Shown: positions 52,517-62,716, numbered from the stretch's first letter. The stretch is DNA of 64,000 nt from Marinomonas sp. THO17 (GCF_040436405.1 NZ_AP031575.1:1-64000); one strand, 5' to 3'. Numbers and translations are program-made. The notes: generated by a model from the letters alone, not told the origin.

Positions 52517-53309
52517 CAGTAACGATAGCATCAAAAAGACCATTATAGTCGCGTTTTCTTTGTGTCTAGTATGTTCTATTTTTGTCGCAGCAGCGGCAGT
52601 AGGTTTGAAGCCTATTCAGAATGCTAACAAAGACGAAGACCGTAAACGTAATATTCTATCTGCCGCTGGCATGCTAGAGGAAGGTAAGTCTGTCGACGAA
52701 ATCTTTAAGTCTGTAGAAGCTCGTATTGTTGACTTGCAGACAGGTGAATTCGCTACGCAAGCGGAATTAAAAGAGGTGGGTATTAATCCTGCAACTTTTG
52801 ACCAAAAAGCGGCGTCTAAAGACCCTAGTTTGTCGATCACCCTATCAGGTGAAAATGATCCTGCTGGCATCAAGCGTCGTTCAAATTACGCATCTGTATA
52901 CCTAGTTATGTCAGGTGACGAGATTGAACGTATTGTCTTGCCTGTTCATGGTTACGGACTGTGGTCAACCATGTATGGTTTCATGGCGTTGGAGAACGAC
53001 TTCAATACTGTTATCGGTTTTGGTTTTTATGACCAAGCAGAAACACCTGGATTAGGTGGTGAAGTTGATAACCCTAACTGGAAAGCGCTTTGGAAAGGCA
53101 AAGAAGTTTACAACGAAGAAGGTCAAGCGGTTATTGCCCTTGCTAAAGGCGGTGTAGACAGCTCTGATCCAAATGCCTCTCACAAGGTGGACGGCCTATC
53201 TGGTGCTACATTGACCAGTCGTGGTGTGACTCACCTTGTTCAATACTGGTTGGGTGAAGAAGGCTTTGGTCCTTTCTTGTCTCATCTTCGTAGCGAAGGA
53301 GTTCAATAA
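52509..53309 (+). CDS. nqrC: Na+-translocating NADH:quinone reductase subunit C
   Basis: A 266-residue subunit starting at the ATG at 52509 ([10 protein letters not shown]), preceded by CGGAGGATTGCACGC and overlapping the nqrB end by 8 nt. A single N-terminal helix (about 11-31) anchors a periplasmic FMN-binding domain. The covalent FMN site is SGATLTS (Thr234). Supporting motifs are [15 protein letters not shown] and AETPGLGGE. It is electron carrier between NqrF/NqrD-E and NqrB. The stop and the nqrD start share a base (TAATG). Confidence 0.96.
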   Translation: MASSNDSIKKTIIVAFSLCLVCSIFVAAAAVGLKPIQNANKDEDRKRNILSAAGMLEEGKSVDEIFKSVEARIVDLQTGEFATQAELKEVGINPATFDQKAASKDPSLSITLSGENDPAGIKRRSNYASVYLVMSGDEIERIVLPVHGYGLWSTMYGFMALENDFNTVIGFGFYDQAETPGLGGEVDNPNWKALWKGKEVYNEEGQAVIALAKGGVDSSDPNASHKVDGLSGATLTSRGVTHLVQYWLGEEGFGPFLSHLRSEGVQ

Positions 53310-53971
53310 TGTCTGATGTCAAAAACGTCCTTTTTGGACCAATCTTGTCCAACAACCCAATCGCTTTGCAGATTTTGGGTATTTGTTCAGCATTGGCTGT
53401 AACAAGTAGTTTGAGTGTGTCTTTGGTTATGGCCATTGCCTTAACCTTGGTAACGGCATTCTCTAACTTCTTTATTGCAATTATTCGAAACCATATTCCA
53501 AACAGTATTCGTATCATTGTACAGATGATCATTATCGCTTCTTTGGTAATTGTGGTTGATCAGGTTTTGAAAGCTTTCGCTTTTGAAATCAGTAAGCAAC
53601 TTTCCGTATTTGTAGGTCTGATCATTACTAACTGTATCGTAATGGGTCGTGCTGAAGCCTTCGCTATGAAGAATGGTCCTGGCATGAGTTTCCTAGATGG
53701 TATTGGTAACGGTCTTGGCTACAGTGCGATGTTGATCATTGTTGCCTTCTTCCGTGAATTGTTGGGTGCAGGTAAATTGTTCGGTGTTGAGATCTTCGCT
53801 ACCGTGCAAAATGGCGGTTGGTACCAGCCGAATGGTTTGATGCTATTGCCACCAAGTGCATTCTTCGTAATCGGTTTGGTTATTTGGGCCCTACGTGCTT
53901 ATAAGAAAGAGCAAGTGGAAGAGCCAGAATTCAAGATTGCTGCTAATTCACGTGCGCAGGAGGCCCTATAA
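53309..53971 (+). CDS. nqrD: Na+-translocating NADH:quinone reductase subunit D
   Basis: A 220-residue integral membrane subunit with six helices, homologous to RnfE. Typical segments are [22 protein letters not shown] and [22 protein letters not shown], the latter holding the conserved cysteine of the intramembrane Fe centre shared with NqrE. Coupled to nqrC by a TAATG overlap and directly abutting nqrE. No anomalies seen. Confidence 0.96.
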   Translation: MSDVKNVLFGPILSNNPIALQILGICSALAVTSSLSVSLVMAIALTLVTAFSNFFIAIIRNHIPNSIRIIVQMIIIASLVIVVDQVLKAFAFEISKQLSVFVGLIITNCIVMGRAEAFAMKNGPGMSFLDGIGNGLGYSAMLIIVAFFRELLGAGKLFGVEIFATVQNGGWYQPNGLMLLPPSAFFVIGLVIWALRAYKKEQVEEPEFKIAANSRAQEAL

Positions 53972-54580
53972 ATGGAACATTTAATCAGTCTTTTTGTTAA
54001 GGCTATATTTGTTGAGAATATGGCACTGGCCTTCTTCCTTGGTATGTGTACTTTTTTGGCCTTGTCCAAAAAAGTGGAAACCGCTATTGGTCTAGGTATC
54101 GCCGTTATTGTGGTCTTGGCCATTACGGTGCCATTGAACAATGTTTTGTATAAAAACCTATTGGAAGACGGCGCACTTGAGTGGGCAGGTCTTGGTAATG
54201 TGGATTTGAGCTTCTTGGGCCTACTGAGCTACATTGGTGTTATTGCTGCCGTGGTTCAGATTCTTGAGATGACACTCGATAAATACATGCCGGCACTGTA
54301 CAACGCCCTTGGGGTATTCTTACCTCTGATCACTGTAAACTGTGCCATCATGGGGGCGTCCCTATTCATGGTAGAGCGTGACTACAACTTCAGTGAAAGT
54401 TTGGTCTACGGTGTGGGCGCTGGTGTTGGTTGGGCACTTGCTATTGCTGCCCTTGCTGGTATTCGCGAGAAACTTAAGTATTCAGATGTGCCTGCTGGTT
54501 TACGTGGCTTGGGCATCACCTTCATCACTGTCGGTCTGATGAGCTTAGGTTTTATGTCATTCTCTGGTGTACAGCTTTAA
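53972..54580 (+). CDS. nqrE: Na+-translocating NADH:quinone reductase subunit E
   Basis: A 202-residue membrane subunit homologous to RnfA, with six helices in inverted topology relative to NqrD. It begins [26 protein letters not shown] and has [20 protein letters not shown] (about 112-131), again with the conserved Fe-ligand cysteine. It starts at the base after the nqrD stop, preceded by a GCGCAGGAGG ribosome binding site. It forms the symmetric core with NqrD. Confidence 0.96.
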   Translation: MEHLISLFVKAIFVENMALAFFLGMCTFLALSKKVETAIGLGIAVIVVLAITVPLNNVLYKNLLEDGALEWAGLGNVDLSFLGLLSYIGVIAAVVQILEMTLDKYMPALYNALGVFLPLITVNCAIMGASLFMVERDYNFSESLVYGVGAGVGWALAIAALAGIREKLKYSDVPAGLRGLGITFITVGLMSLGFMSFSGVQL

Positions 54581-54622
54581 TCTGCCGTGCATTTGGACAA
54601 CGAAGAATAGGGTTTAACTAAC

Positions 54623-55849
54623 ATGGTCAACTTAGAAATTATTCTAGGTGTGGTAATGTTCACCGCCATCGTGTTGGCGCTGGTAGCAATTATTCTTGCT
54701 GCTCGTGCCCGCTTGGTGAGTACGGGTGACGTTACAATCCGCATCAATGGTGAAAAAGAAGTGACAGCCCCTGCAGGTGGTAAGTTGCTTCAAACATTAG
54801 CAAACAGTGGCATTTTCTTGTCTTCTGCCTGTGGTGGCGGTGGTACTTGTGCCCAGTGTAAATGTAAAGTGACAAGTGGTGGCGGTTCTATGCTGTCTAC
54901 TGAACAGTCACACTTCACTCGCCGTGAAGAAAAAGAAGGTTATCGTCTGTCTTGTCAGGTTTCTGTGAAACAAGACATGGACGTTGAAGTGCCTGAAGAA
55001 GTATTTGGTGTTAAGGCGTGGGAATGTACTGTTGAGTCCAATCCGAACGTGGCAACTTTTATCAAAGAACTGACTTTGAAATTGCCTGAAGGTGAGAACG
55101 TTGACTTCCGCGCCGGTGGTTACGTACAGCTAGAAGCGCCAGCTCATACTGTGAATTACAAAGACTTCGATATTGAAGAAGAATACCGCGGTGATTGGGA
55201 TAAATTTAACTTGTGGAAATTCACTTCTAAAGTGGATGAAACCGTTATCCGTGCTTACTCTATGGCGAACTACCCAGAAGAGAAGGGCTTGGTTAAATTT
55301 AATATCCGTATCGCTTCTCCACCGCCAGGTAAAGACGATGTGCCACCAGGTCAAATGTCATCTTATGTATTTAGTTTGAAACCAGGTGATAAGATCAAGG
55401 TATACGGTCCATTTGGTGAATTCTTCGCTAAAGATACTGATGCTGAAATGGTCTTCGTCGGTGGTGGTGCGGGTATGGCGCCAATGCGTTCGCACATTTT
55501 TGATCAGCTTAAGCGTCTTAAGTCTAAGCGTAAGATTTCTTTCTGGTACGGTGCACGTAGTATGCGTGAAGCCTTCTACATGGATGAATACGACCAACTG
55601 CAAGAAGAAAACGATAACTTCGAGTGGCATTTGGCGCTTTCTGATCCTCAGCCAGAGGATAATTGGGAAGGTAAAACAGGTTTCATTCACAATGTGTTGT
55701 ATGAAAACTACCTGAAAGATCACCCTGCGCCTGAGGATTGTGAGTTCTATATGTGTGGGCCTCCAATGATGAATGCATCGGTTATCAAGATGCTGGAAGA
55801 TTTAGGTGTCGAAAAAGAAAACATCTTGTTGGATGATTTCGGTGGCTAA
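54623..55849 (+). CDS. nqrF: Na+-translocating NADH:quinone reductase subunit F
   Basis: A 408-residue entry subunit. An N-terminal anchor helix (about 5-27) is followed by a 2Fe-2S ferredoxin domain with ligands Cys70, Cys76, Cys79 and Cys111 in [13 protein letters not shown] and LSCQV. A ferredoxin reductase-type FAD domain comes next (RAYSMANYP, Arg210-Tyr212-Ser213), then an NADH domain ([18 protein letters not shown]). It oxidises NADH and passes electrons into the pump. It is last of the six nqr genes, followed by a strong terminator; apbE and nqrM come after as a separate block. Confidence 0.97.
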   Translation: MVNLEIILGVVMFTAIVLALVAIILAARARLVSTGDVTIRINGEKEVTAPAGGKLLQTLANSGIFLSSACGGGGTCAQCKCKVTSGGGSMLSTEQSHFTRREEKEGYRLSCQVSVKQDMDVEVPEEVFGVKAWECTVESNPNVATFIKELTLKLPEGENVDFRAGGYVQLEAPAHTVNYKDFDIEEEYRGDWDKFNLWKFTSKVDETVIRAYSMANYPEEKGLVKFNIRIASPPPGKDDVPPGQMSSYVFSLKPGDKIKVYGPFGEFFAKDTDAEMVFVGGGAGMAPMRSHIFDQLKRLKSKRKISFWYGARSMREAFYMDEYDQLQEENDNFEWHLALSDPQPEDNWEGKTGFIHNVLYENYLKDHPAPEDCEFYMCGPPMMNASVIKMLEDLGVEKENILLDDFGG

Positions 55850-55858
55850 CGCCTGAAT

Positions 55859-55889
55859 AAAGACCCACCACTCGGTGGGTCTTTATTTT
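55859..55889 (+). terminator. Terminator of the nqrABCDEF operon
   Basis: Stem AAAGACCCACC / GGTGGGTCTTT with a 4-nt loop and a following T-rich tract, directly after nqrF. Confidence 0.92.
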
Positions 55890-55912
55890 GTTGCTAACTT
55901 AAAAGATGTGCT

Positions 55913-56926
55913 ATGCGAAATAAATTACTTATCTCAGCTTTGTTGCTGGTGTTATTGGCGACCTTATATCGTTGCTCTTCCTTTACTCCTGAATTGGTGA
56001 GTTTTTCTGGCCCTACTATGGGCACCACATATACAGTAAAATTTTACACTACCAATAATGTTTCTGATCCTTGGGCCCTAAAGGACGATGTGGATGCTGC
56101 CTTGGTTAAGGTCAATAAATTGATGTCGACTTATGACTCAAGCTCTGAATTATCTGAGTTTAATAAGTTACCAGCTGGTTCATCTTTAGTGATTAGCGAT
56201 GAAATGGCATACGTGATTGATAAAGCCTTATTAATTAGTCAAATGACAGAAGGTGAATACGATGTCACGATTGGCCCTTTGGTTAATCTATGGGGTTTTG
56301 GTCCAGGAAACCGTGAAGATCGTGTGCCGAGCGAGGCAGAAATTCATGCGGCGAAAGAAAGGGTTGGCTATCAAAGTTTATTACTGGATGGAAAACGTTT
56401 AACCAAAGAAAAAGACCTATACGTGGATCTGTCGTCCATTGCCAAAGGTTATGGTGTGGATGAAGTTGCTCAGGTACTGATCAAGAATGGTATTGAGAGC
56501 TTTTTAGTAGAGGTGGGAGGAGAAATCTCTTCCAAAGGTGAAAAGCCCGATGGTTCGCCCTGGCGCATTGCAATTGAAAGCCCAGTGGCTGGTCATGAAA
56601 TGGCTGAGAGAATCATAGAATTGTCGGACATGGCGATTGCCACATCAGGTGATTATCGCAATTATTTTGAGAAGAATGGTGTACGTTATTCTCATACCAT
56701 TAATCCAGTAACAGGAAAGCCAATTACGCATCGTTTGGTGTCTGTCACTGTGGTGGATAAAACGACGACTATGGCAGATGGTTTGGCAACAGCCATTACC
56801 GTACTGGGGCCAGAAAAAGGTCTCGAGTTTGCTAATGAGCATGGTATTGCTGCCTATCTGTTAGTAAAAACGGATTTTGGATTTGAGGAGCATCCTGCGG
56901 ATGCGTTTAAGCCTTATTTGAACTAG
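55913..56926 (+). CDS. apbE: FAD:protein FMN transferase
   Basis: A 337-residue ApbE enzyme that attaches FMN covalently to threonines of NqrB and NqrC. Family motifs are SGPTMGTTYTV, a STYDSSSELSEFN patch, VDLSSIAKGYGVDEVA, VEVGGEI, and the catalytic HTINPVTGKPITH. The N-terminal hydrophobic segment ends LYRCSS (Cys21): the cysteine is in lipobox position, but Arg at -1 is not a canonical lipobox, so anchoring may be by an uncleaved helix. It follows the nqr terminator and precedes nqrM; the three-part arrangement is typical of NQR loci. Confidence 0.94.
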   Translation: MRNKLLISALLLVLLATLYRCSSFTPELVSFSGPTMGTTYTVKFYTTNNVSDPWALKDDVDAALVKVNKLMSTYDSSSELSEFNKLPAGSSLVISDEMAYVIDKALLISQMTEGEYDVTIGPLVNLWGFGPGNREDRVPSEAEIHAAKERVGYQSLLLDGKRLTKEKDLYVDLSSIAKGYGVDEVAQVLIKNGIESFLVEVGGEISSKGEKPDGSPWRIAIESPVAGHEMAERIIELSDMAIATSGDYRNYFEKNGVRYSHTINPVTGKPITHRLVSVTVVDKTTTMADGLATAITVLGPEKGLEFANEHGIAAYLLVKTDFGFEEHPADAFKPYLN

Positions 56927-56956
56927 GCTATAAGTAAATTTAATTTAGGAGGCGTT

Positions 56957-57187
56957 ATGTTAACGGCTGTTATTGTATTTGCTGCGATGTTGCTGGTGGT
57001 GACTGCAATGTCGGTAGGTGTATTGATGGGGCGTAAGCCGATCTCTGGTTCTTGTGGTGGCATGAGTGCGCTTGGCATGGAAGTGGCTTGTGACATCTGT
57101 GGTGGCGATAAAGGTAAATGTGAAAAAGAGACAAAAAAAGCCGCCGCAAAAGTAGCAGATGATGCATTTTACGATGCATCTAAATAA
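56957..57187 (+). CDS. nqrM: NqrM, NQR maturation protein
   Basis: A 76-residue protein (DUF539) with one N-terminal membrane helix (about 3-23). A cysteine set follows, Cys33 in GSCGG, Cys45, Cys48 and Cys55 in ACDICGG and GKCEK, thought to deliver iron for the intramembrane Fe centre of NqrD/NqrE. Its ATG has a TAGGAGGCGTT site. It lies between apbE and sthA, 20 nt before sthA, so all three may share a transcript. It is essential for NQR assembly in the species where it was tested. Confidence 0.93.
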   Translation: MLTAVIVFAAMLLVVTAMSVGVLMGRKPISGSCGGMSALGMEVACDICGGDKGKCEKETKKAAAKVADDAFYDASK

Positions 57188-57207
57188 TTAAAGACATAGA
57201 GGGTGAT

Positions 57208-58602
57208 ATGACAACGAGACATTATGATGTTGTGGTTCTAGGTACAGGACCTGCTGGTGAAGGCGCAGCGATGAATGCGGCTAAAGCAGGTAAAAAAGTC
57301 GCTGTCATAGAAGCCAGTTCACAAGTGGGTGGTAGTTGTACGCATTTGGGAACTATCCCATCAAAAGCCTTGCGTCATGCTGTAAAAGAAATCATTGCGT
57401 TCAATACTAACCCAATGTTTCGTGATATTGGAGAACCACGTTGGTTCTCTTTTCCAAAAGTATTAGACCGTGCTAACAAAGTCATTGATAAGCAGGTAAT
57501 GGGGCGAACTGAGTATTATGCCCGTAACCGTATCGATATTTACTTTGGTCGTGGTAAGTTTAAAGATGCCAATACCATTGAAGTAAACACATACGAACGA
57601 GGTCCTGAACTCTTAGTCGCTAAGCAGGTAGTGATTGCTACAGGGTCGCGTCCTTACCGTCCTGCTAACATTGATTTCTCTCATCCTCGTATTTATTGTT
57701 CTGATACCATTCTGAGTCTGAACCATACCCCGCGTTCTCTTATTATCTATGGGGCTGGTGTTATCGGTTGTGAATATGCGTCTATTTTTTGTGGCTTGGG
57801 TGTGCGTGTTGAGTTAATAAATCCAGGTAAAAAGCTATTAAGCTTTTTGGATGATGAGATCACAGATGCATTGAGTTATCACTTGCGTGACAGTGGCGTA
57901 TTGATTCGTCATAACGAAACTTACGAATCCGTTGAAACCACTGAGCGTGGCGTTGTGATGCACATGGTATCTGGTAAAAAATTGCGTGCTGATGCTTTGC
58001 TATTTTGTAATGGCCGTTCTGGAAATACGGATAATCTTGGTCTGGATTCCATTGATTTGGAAGTGAACAGTCGCGGTCAGTTAGCAGTAAACGATACTTA
58101 TCAGACTCAAGTTGAAAATGTATATGCTGTAGGTGATGTTATTGGTTGGCCTAGTTTGGCAAGTGCTGCTTACGATCAAGGGCGTGCGGCGGCGGCAAAT
58201 ATGCTTGGTATGCCTGGCGGTGAATTTATCAGCGAGGTACCGACAGGTATCTATACTATTCCAGAAATCAGTTCAGTGGGTAAAACGGAAGCAGAATTAA
58301 CGGCTGAAAAAGTGCCATATGAAGTGGGTCGTGCTTTCTTCAAAAATACGGCCCGAGCGCAAATTACGGATGAAGCCGTCGGTATGTTGAAGATTTTGTT
58401 TCATCGGGAGTCATTAGAAATATTAGGGATCCATTGTTTTGGTGACCAAGCCTCGGAGATAGTGCACATAGGTCAAGCGATTATGAAGCAACCAGGGCAA
58501 CAGAACACCTTAAAATACTTCTTGAATACCACTTTTAACTATCCAACAATGGCGGAAGCATATCGTGTTGCTGCCTTGAATGGCTTTAACCGAGTGTTTT
58601 AG
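57208..58602 (+). CDS. sthA: Soluble pyridine nucleotide transhydrogenase
   Basis: A 464-residue flavoprotein of the disulfide reductase family that equilibrates NADPH and NADH. It has an FAD-binding [10 protein letters not shown] motif and the redox site region [16 protein letters not shown], where the second active-site cysteine is replaced by Thr, as is characteristic of SthA and unlike lipoamide dehydrogenase. The NAD-binding [14 protein letters not shown] and [17 protein letters not shown] follow. Adjacent to nqrM, linking transhydrogenation with Na+-pumping NADH oxidation. A terminator follows. Confidence 0.96.
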   Translation: MTTRHYDVVVLGTGPAGEGAAMNAAKAGKKVAVIEASSQVGGSCTHLGTIPSKALRHAVKEIIAFNTNPMFRDIGEPRWFSFPKVLDRANKVIDKQVMGRTEYYARNRIDIYFGRGKFKDANTIEVNTYERGPELLVAKQVVIATGSRPYRPANIDFSHPRIYCSDTILSLNHTPRSLIIYGAGVIGCEYASIFCGLGVRVELINPGKKLLSFLDDEITDALSYHLRDSGVLIRHNETYESVETTERGVVMHMVSGKKLRADALLFCNGRSGNTDNLGLDSIDLEVNSRGQLAVNDTYQTQVENVYAVGDVIGWPSLASAAYDQGRAAAANMLGMPGGEFISEVPTGIYTIPEISSVGKTEAELTAEKVPYEVGRAFFKNTARAQITDEAVGMLKILFHRESLEILGIHCFGDQASEIVHIGQAIMKQPGQQNTLKYFLNTTFNYPTMAEAYRVAALNGFNRVF

Positions 58603-58620
58603 TCTTAGGATTGGTGCATA

Positions 58621-58658
58621 AAAAAAAGGCGCTTTGTGATTTACAAAGCGCCTTTTTT
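58621..58658. terminator. Bidirectional terminator between sthA and hypoxanthine phosphoribosyltransferase
   Basis: Stem AAAGGCGCTTTGT / ACAAAGCGCCTTT with a 5-nt loop, A-tract before and T-tract after, between convergent genes. Confidence 0.95.
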
Positions 58659-58699
58659 ATTGGTTTTAAAAAGACATTAAGAGCGCCTGCTCATAATGC

Positions 58700-59248
58700 T
58701 TAGCTGCCTTTTACCGCGTAAATGCCTTTTAGATTACGGAAGTAACCCTTGTAGTCCATACCATAGCCGAATAGGAATCTGTCTTCGACATCCGCACCTA
58801 TGTAATCAGGCACCATGTTTGTCTTGCGGTCATGTAGTTTATTAATCACCGTTGCTGTATATACGCTGCTGGTGCCTTGTTGTTCAAGCCACTTAATGAT
58901 GGCTTGCAGTGTGTGGCCTTGGTCAAAAATGTCATCCACTACCAAGATATGACGATCTTTTAGCTCTGTTTGTGGGTAGCTGATCCAATTAAGTGAAGTG
59001 CCTTCTGTTGCCATGCCATAGCGTGTGGCATGAATATAGTCTAACTCTATAGGAAAGCCTAAACGTTCTATGAGTGCTGCTGTTGGGATAAGGCCGCCGT
59101 TCATGACGCAAAGTACTAGGGGTAATTTATCGCCCAAATCGGCGGTGATTTGCTGTGCCATTTTATCGAGAGCGGCATTAATTTGCTGCTCGTTCATAAG
59201 GCAGTCTGCATCTTCAAGGATTTGGTTGAGTTGGGTGATGGTTGTCAT
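58700..59248 (-). CDS. Hypoxanthine-guanine phosphoribosyltransferase
   Basis: A 182-residue type I PRTase. The PRPP motif is ILVVDDIFDQGHTL; other family features are VMNGGLIPTAALIERLGFPIELDYIHATRY and the C-terminal PDYIGADVEDRFLFGYGMDYKGYFRN. It salvages hypoxanthine or guanine to IMP or GMP, complementing guanine deaminase elsewhere in the window. This HPT subfamily is found in Pseudomonas and Legionella relatives and is distinct from enterobacterial Hpt. It is single and leftward, upstream of the terminator shared with sthA. Confidence 0.92.
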   Translation of the reverse strand: MTTITQLNQILEDADCLMNEQQINAALDKMAQQITADLGDKLPLVLCVMNGGLIPTAALIERLGFPIELDYIHATRYGMATEGTSLNWISYPQTELKDRHILVVDDIFDQGHTLQAIIKWLEQQGTSSVYTATVINKLHDRKTNMVPDYIGADVEDRFLFGYGMDYKGYFRNLKGIYAVKGS

Positions 59249-59302
59249 GATTTACTCTGATTGTCTAAGTAGGCGCGATTTTACATCAAATGCCTATCGA
59301 TG

Positions 59303-60133
59303 CTAAGTCTTAATCTTGTGTAATGTAGCGCATAGGCAGATTGAGGCAAGAATGATTAACCACGATGTTTGTAACCAAATTAAAAAAACGGGCAAAGCGG
59401 CAAATGCACCATAAATGATTTGGTAGTTAGTAAAAAATTGCGCAAAGGAACTAAAGATGATGTTCAAAATAAAGAGCCCAAGACTGCCAAAAATTGAGGC
59501 TAAGCAAGCCAGTTTAAAAGAGACTTCAGCATTAGGTGTTAAATAATTCAAGGTTAGTAGCATGAGAAAATACAGAACTAAACTGCCGAACTCCAAAAGG
59601 TTATTAAACCCCGCACTATTACTTTCTTGTTGAAACTCTAATGAGATAAGGGTGCCGTATAGACTTAAAGTGGCGGCGAATAAAATGGGGCCTAGGGTTA
59701 AAATAGCCCAATAGGTGAGCATTCTTTCACGGATTTTTCGTCGCTTCTGAATGTGCCAGATAGACTGAACACTGGCTTCGAAATTGTTTAATAAGAGTAG
59801 AGCGGTCAGAAACAGCATGATAATGCCAGCAATAGGCAGCTTTTTTGATTGCTCAGAGAACTTGACTAAATAAGGTAATACTTGCTCACTTGAGCCGGGT
59901 GCGAGATGCAGTTCGATAAAGTTTAGTAGTTGGTCCTGCATGGTTTGTAGTGTAGGGGTGAAGCTCAAAATACCAAGAATAATGGTGATGATGGGGACTG
60001 CTGCTAGTAAACTAGATAGGGTAAGCTGTGCCGCTTTTTGAAACAATGCGCTGGTTTTAAAATGGCCAAGCGTCATGATGGCGTAGGGTTTGAATTGTGT
60101 TGTGTAATGCTTGAAGCGAGCGTTCATAAACAT
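59303..60133 (-). CDS. YihY/BrkB family membrane protein
   Basis: A 276-residue integral membrane protein with six predicted helices. It carries the YihY family patterns AAQLTLSSLLAAVPIITIILGIL near the N-terminus and a LEASVQSIWH-type motif as NNFEASVQSIWHIQKRR. The late segment IYGAFAALPVFLIWLQTSWLIIL is typical. Once misnamed ribonuclease BN; actual function is unknown. It lies upstream of the hypoxanthine phosphoribosyltransferase gene, 54 nt apart, on the same strand. It is shorter at the C-terminus than many relatives that carry a basic tail. Confidence 0.88.
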   Translation of the reverse strand: MFMNARFKHYTTQFKPYAIMTLGHFKTSALFQKAAQLTLSSLLAAVPIITIILGILSFTPTLQTMQDQLLNFIELHLAPGSSEQVLPYLVKFSEQSKKLPIAGIIMLFLTALLLLNNFEASVQSIWHIQKRRKIRERMLTYWAILTLGPILFAATLSLYGTLISLEFQQESNSAGFNNLLEFGSLVLYFLMLLTLNYLTPNAEVSFKLACLASIFGSLGLFILNIIFSSFAQFFTNYQIIYGAFAALPVFLIWLQTSWLIILASICLCATLHKIKT

Positions 60134-60371
60134 CCATTAATTGGCCAAATGTAGAGCAATTAATACTTTATCATAAGGAGAGAAGTCGGGTAATACTCAC
60201 TTACTTTATGCACAATGCACAAGAATAGTGCAATGTGCTTATTTATGGCGCATTAAGCTTGTTTTTTTCTTCTTTAGTGAGTAATATTGGTTTTGTTCCT
60301 TTTGTGATATTTGTGCTGTGGAGTAGTAGAGTTTAGCTATTCTCGGTTCCTTAGTAACAAATAGTCATTTT
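60134..60371. other. Non-coding stretch ending in an orphan terminator
   Basis: Between the leftward YihY gene and the tRNA promoter. No ORF over about 10 codons has a ribosome binding site. The plus-strand terminator at its right end has no gene to serve, so a small plus-strand RNA may lie here. A weak TTGGCC-N17-TACTTT (60141-60169) is the best promoter-like match. Confidence 0.4.
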
Positions 60372-60396
60372 AGCCCAGTTTAACTGGGCTTTTTTA
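60372..60396 (+). terminator. Orphan intrinsic terminator upstream of tRNA-Arg
   Basis: AGCCCAGTT / AACTGGGCT stem followed by six T on the plus strand; the minus side lacks a T-tract. It is only 10 nt before the -35 box of the tRNA promoter. Confidence 0.8.
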
Positions 60397-60406
60397 TGTC
60401 TATTAG

Positions 60407-60434
60407 TTGACGATTGCTATTCCATCCCTATAAT
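60407..60434 (+). promoter_or_regulatory. Sigma-70 promoter of tRNA-Arg
   Basis: TTGACG (60407-60412), 16-nt spacer, perfect TATAAT (60429-60434), about 30 nt before the tRNA 5' end. Confidence 0.8.
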
Positions 60435-60463
60435 AGCCCACCACAAGAAATGTAATGAGTATT

Positions 60464-60540
60464 GCGCCTGTAGCTCAGTTGGATAGAGCATCCGCCTTCT
60501 AAGCGGACGGTCAGGGGTTCGAATCCCTTCAGGCGCGCCA
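60464..60540 (+). tRNA. tRNA-Arg (anticodon TCT)
   Basis: 77 nt. Acceptor stem GCGCCTG pairs with CAGGCGC, then discriminator G and an encoded CCA. D-loop TAGCTCAGTTGGATAGAGC, anticodon stem TCCGC/GCGGA with loop CTTCTAA (anticodon TCT, reading AGA/AGG), and T-loop GGTTCGAATCC are all present. Lies between its own promoter and tig. Confidence 0.97.
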
Positions 60541-60659
60541 TTTCAGCCCATTACTTTAATAAGATTTAATTTAGGTTTTGTTGGCTGTGATTAGGTATGA
60601 TGATCTTTTTGGTCATTTATTAGCCAATAAATTAAAGCAAGTTCCCGAGAGGAAATTTT

Positions 60660-61985
60660 ATGCAAGTTTCTGTAGAGACAACGTCTCCAATTGAACGCGT
60701 ACTGAGTATCACTGTTCCAGCTGCTCGCGTTGATGAAAAAGTAAATACTGAAGTGGCAAAGACAGCCAAAACTATCCGTATGGATGGTTTCCGTAAAGGT
60801 AAAGTGCCAGTTAGCGTGGTGAAAAAACGCTATGGCCAAGGCATTCGTGTTGAAGCAGTTGAACAAATCATGCGTGATGCATATGTTGAAGCGATCCAGA
60901 AAGAAGAGCTTCAACCTGCTGGTATGCCTTCAATTGAGCCAAAAAACTTCGCTGAGGGTGCTGATCTAGAGTTTGTTGTTAAAGTAGAAGTTTATCCAGA
61001 AGTAGAACTGGCTGATAACGCTGCTATCAAAGTTGATCGCGTTGTGTCTGAAGTAACAGAAGCTGACGTAGACACTATGTTGGAAACACTTCGCAAGCAA
61101 AATGCCGAGTGGAATGCTGTTGAGCGTGAAGCGGCTGATGGTGACCAAGTGACAATCGATTTTGTTGGTTACCTAGGTGAAGAAGCTTTTGAAGGTGGTT
61201 CTGCTGAAGGTCATAAGTTGGTTTTGGGTTCAAATACTATGATCCCAGGTTTTGAAACTGGCATTATTGGTGCAAAAGCAGGTGAAGAGCGTTCTATCGA
61301 AGTGACTTTCCCTGAAGATTACCAAGCGGAAAATCTAAAAGGTAAAGAAGCGACTTTTAAGATCACGGTTTCAGAAGTGGCTGAACAAGTATTGCCTGAA
61401 CTTGACGATGCATTTGTTGAGAAATTCGGTTTAGAAGAAGCGACGCTAGAAGCTTTGCGTGCTGAAGTACGCAAAAACATGGAGCGTGAGCTAAATCAAG
61501 CGGTGAAAGCTAAATTGAAAACAGCTTTGTTTGATGGACTTTCTTCCATCAACGAAGTAGAAGTGCCTTCTGCATTGGTTGATCAAGAAGTAGATGCATT
61601 GCGTAAGCAAGCGGCTCAGCAATTTGGTGGTCAAGATTTTGATGCTTCTCAATTGCCGGTAGAACTTTTCCAAGACGAAGCGAAAAAACGCGCTAAACTT
61701 GGTCTATTGATTTCAGAAGTGATCAAGAAAGACGACATTAAAGTAGACGATGATCGTGTACGTACTTTCTTGGAAGAAATGGCTCAAGCATACCAAGAGC
61801 CACAACAAGTTATCGACTTCTACTTGAAGAACAAAGAGCAACTCGCTCAGGTTCAATCTGCTGTACTTGAAGAGCAGGTTGTTGATAAACTGTTGGAATC
61901 CGCTCAAGTAACTGAAGTAACTTTGGGCTATGAAGACGCTATTAAGCCAGCGGCTCAAGCTGCTGAAGCTGGAGAAGAAGCATAA
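60660..61985 (+). CDS. tig: Trigger factor (ribosome-associated chaperone)
   Basis: A 441-residue chaperone and peptidyl-prolyl isomerase. The N-terminal ribosome-binding domain contains the GFRKGKVP signature. The FKBP-type PPIase domain follows (GDQVTIDFVGYLGEEAFEGG, about 160-245), then the helical C-terminal arms. It binds nascent chains at the ribosome exit. The ATG follows GAGAGGAAATTTT. It is followed by a terminator and then clpP and clpX, the standard gene order. Confidence 0.97.
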   Translation: MQVSVETTSPIERVLSITVPAARVDEKVNTEVAKTAKTIRMDGFRKGKVPVSVVKKRYGQGIRVEAVEQIMRDAYVEAIQKEELQPAGMPSIEPKNFAEGADLEFVVKVEVYPEVELADNAAIKVDRVVSEVTEADVDTMLETLRKQNAEWNAVEREAADGDQVTIDFVGYLGEEAFEGGSAEGHKLVLGSNTMIPGFETGIIGAKAGEERSIEVTFPEDYQAENLKGKEATFKITVSEVAEQVLPELDDAFVEKFGLEEATLEALRAEVRKNMERELNQAVKAKLKTALFDGLSSINEVEVPSALVDQEVDALRKQAAQQFGGQDFDASQLPVELFQDEAKKRAKLGLLISEVIKKDDIKVDDDRVRTFLEEMAQAYQEPQQVIDFYLKNKEQLAQVQSAVLEEQVVDKLLESAQVTEVTLGYEDAIKPAAQAAEAGEEA

Positions 61986-62013
61986 GAATCTCTTCTTATC
62001 TTTTTTAAATAAG

Positions 62014-62046
62014 GTCGACATAGCTCAGGTTATGTCGACTTTTTTG
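62014..62046 (+). terminator. Intrinsic terminator between tig and clpP
   Basis: Stem GTCGACATA / TATGTCGAC with an 8-nt loop and a T-rich tract. The clpP ribosome binding site follows within 20 nt, so clpP transcription is probably partly by read-through or from a promoter inside tig. Confidence 0.88.
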
Positions 62047-62062
62047 TTTTAAGGAATGCGAT

Positions 62063-62695
62063 ATGAATTTGACGAATCCAACGACAGGCCCCGTAGCAAT
62101 TACCAGTAATGGCCTTGTACCTATGGTCATTGAACAAACCGCACGTGGCGAAAGGTCATTCGATATCTATTCTCGCCTATTGAAAGAGCGTGTTATCTTT
62201 TTGGTTGGTCAAGTAGAAGATCACATGGCGAATTTGGTTGTCGCGCAATTGTTGTTTCTAGAGTCCGAGAACCCAGATAAAGATATTCATTTATACATTA
62301 ATTCGCCTGGTGGTTCGGTAACGGCAGGTATGTCTATTTATGATACTATGCAATTTATCAAGCCAGATGTTAGTACCATGTGTATTGGTCAGGCAGCCAG
62401 CATGGGAGCGCTATTATTGACTGCAGGTGCGGCTGGTAAGCGTTATTGCCTACCAAATTCTCGAGTCATGATTCACCAGCCTCTTGGTGGTTATCAAGGT
62501 CAGGCGTCAGATATTGAGATCCATACTCGTGAGATCTTAAGTATTAAGCATAAGTTGAATGAAATTATTTCATTCCACACAGGTAAGCCGGTAGATCAGG
62601 TTGCTGTGGATACGGATCGTGACAATTTTATGGATCCAGAAGCTGCTAAAGAGTACGGTTTGATTGATGATATTTTGCAAAAACGTACAGTTTAA
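62063..62695 (+). CDS. clpP: ATP-dependent Clp protease proteolytic subunit
   Basis: A 210-residue serine peptidase forming the double-ring chamber partnered with ClpX or ClpA. Catalytic triad: Ser113 in GQAASMGA, His138 in MIHQPLGG, Asp187 in DTDRDNFM. A short N-terminal propeptide region precedes LVPMVIEQT. It starts after AAGGAATGCGAT, and clpX follows 21 nt downstream on the same strand. Length and motifs are standard. Confidence 0.98.
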   Translation: MNLTNPTTGPVAITSNGLVPMVIEQTARGERSFDIYSRLLKERVIFLVGQVEDHMANLVVAQLLFLESENPDKDIHLYINSPGGSVTAGMSIYDTMQFIKPDVSTMCIGQAASMGALLLTAGAAGKRYCLPNSRVMIHQPLGGYQGQASDIEIHTREILSIKHKLNEIISFHTGKPVDQVAVDTDRDNFMDPEAAKEYGLIDDILQKRTV

Positions 62696-62716
62696 TTTTT
62701 TATAAGGGTGGAATAG

